Shown here piece by piece: positions 5,233-5,535 of a DNA stretch of 5,535 nt. Below the pieces are notes generated by a model that was not told where the DNA came from, did no database searches, and saw only the letters and a list, made by a program, of their open reading frames with translations. Position numbers and translations under genes: made by a program. How positions within the stretch are numbered: the stretch's first letter is position 1; the number at the start of each line of letters is the position of its first letter. Source of the DNA: an uncultured Actinomycetes bacterium (GTDB lineage Bacteria > Actinomycetota > Thermoleophilia > Solirubrobacterales > Solirubrobacteraceae); contig CALAQT010000298.1 in assembly GCA_937888775.1 (NCBI GenBank), positions 1-5,535 of the forward strand, written 5' to 3'.

Positions 5233-5445
5233 GACCCCCCGCCGGGTCCCGTTAGCGGTTCCCGACAGCCAGGTTAAGGCCTGTTAGCAAAGCTGTCCTC
5301 GCCGGGTGCGCCCCCGTAAGCTTGCGGCGCGCGGCACTGAGGGCTGGACGCTGGGGTTCGCTCAATGTCCGGTGTCGTGTCCGATCGACGGGGGGGAGAG
5401 GGTTCCACGCGGCCCTGAGAGAGCGAGTCGCCGCGCGCAAACGCC
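5233..5445. other. Intergenic region with several hairpins, possible leader or unclassified RNA
   Basis: These 213 bases have no supported gene. Right after the rhomboid stop, GACCC (5233-5237) can pair with GGGTC (5244-5248), a weak hairpin without a T-run. GACAGC (5264-5269) pairs with GCTGTC (5292-5297), enclosing CAGG-TTAAGG-CCTG (5270-5283) and an unpaired TTAGCAAA. GCCG..GCGCC (5301-5312) pairs with GGCGC..CGGC (5326-5335) through nine pairs with an internal loop. TAAGCT (5317-5322) is a TANNNT match. A run of seven G (5390-5396) leads into GAGAGGG. I compared it by eye with TPP, cobalamin, c-di-AMP, tmRNA, RNase P and SRP RNA signatures and found no match. Confidence 0.35.
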
Positions 5446-5535
5446 ATGGCCGCCCACGATCCCAACCACACCGACGCCGCCATGCGCGGCCAGGCCGACC
5501 GCGCCGGCCGGCGCGGGCATCCGCTGGCGGCGGGC
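5446..5535 (+). CDS. Possible start of a gene running off the right edge, function unknown
   Basis: From ATG 5446 the frame stays open for 30 codons to the window end, and nearly every codon ends in G or C, as in the real genes here. The visible peptide is hydrophilic and rich in Ala, Arg and His, with no signal peptide or recognisable motif. An in-frame stop at 5416-5418 makes this the first ATG of the frame. No good Shine-Dalgarno or -10 element stands at the right distance. Another frame, from GTG 5372, also stays open, so the reading frame is not certain. Confidence 0.4.
   Translation, partial: MAAHDPNHTDAAMRGQADRAGRRGHPLAAG

Noticed and set aside
5233..5248. Intrinsic terminator after the rhomboid gene
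   Set aside because: The hairpin has only five pairs and no T-run follows on the plus strand.
5390..5396. Run of seven G as a phase-variable tract
   Set aside because: It is short, outside any supported gene, and unremarkable in such GC-rich DNA.
5365..5418. Possible 17-codon leader ORF (ATG at 5365) before the right-edge gene
   Set aside because: No Shine-Dalgarno, no regulatory amino-acid run, and such short frames are expected by chance in GC-rich sequence.

Overview
The window is very GC-rich and densely packed. Codons mostly end in G or C, GTG and TTG starts are common, and some starts sit just downstream of a -10-like hexamer without a Shine-Dalgarno sequence. Together with a rhomboid protease carrying an N-terminal zinc-ribbon/B-box-like module, this suggests a high-GC actinobacterium. 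A deep lineage such as Thermoleophilia/Solirubrobacterales is my best guess; that is inference, not proof.

Left part, minus strand (1-1649). The left edge holds the 5' three quarters of a tRNA-Thr(UGU). Upstream of it on the same strand are a nucleotide-sugar extended SDR (GDP-4-keto-6-deoxymannose reductase-like) and a small conserved-looking membrane protein of unknown function. The last two genes overlap or abut and probably form one transcription unit.

Centre, plus strand (1698-3362). A divergently transcribed gene encodes one polypeptide joining a PlsC-type 1-acylglycerol-3-phosphate acyltransferase to a GpsA-type glycerol-3-phosphate dehydrogenase. These are two enzymes of phospholipid synthesis that act around glycerol-3-phosphate. 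The acyltransferase half has its catalytic motifs. The dehydrogenase half keeps the NAD-binding motif but has changed residues at the expected catalytic lysine and substrate-phosphate site.

Right part, plus strand (3385-5232). An ECF-type sigma factor is followed, with a GTGA overlap, by a small single-pass membrane protein that is a good candidate for an unclassified anti-sigma factor. Next comes a rhomboid intramembrane serine protease with an N-terminal Cys/His zinc-binding module. The order sigma factor, single-pass membrane protein, intramembrane protease permits a regulated-proteolysis signalling hypothesis, although the rhomboid appears to have its own promoter.

Right edge (5233-5535). 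A non-coding stretch of about 210 bases with several hairpins and no recognised RNA family precedes the possible start of another gene that leaves the window.

The most interesting points are the PlsC-GpsA fusion with altered dehydrogenase active-site residues, the sigma factor/membrane protein pair beside a rhomboid, and a recurring TANNNT-like hexamer 8-9 bases before start codons that points to leaderless transcripts.
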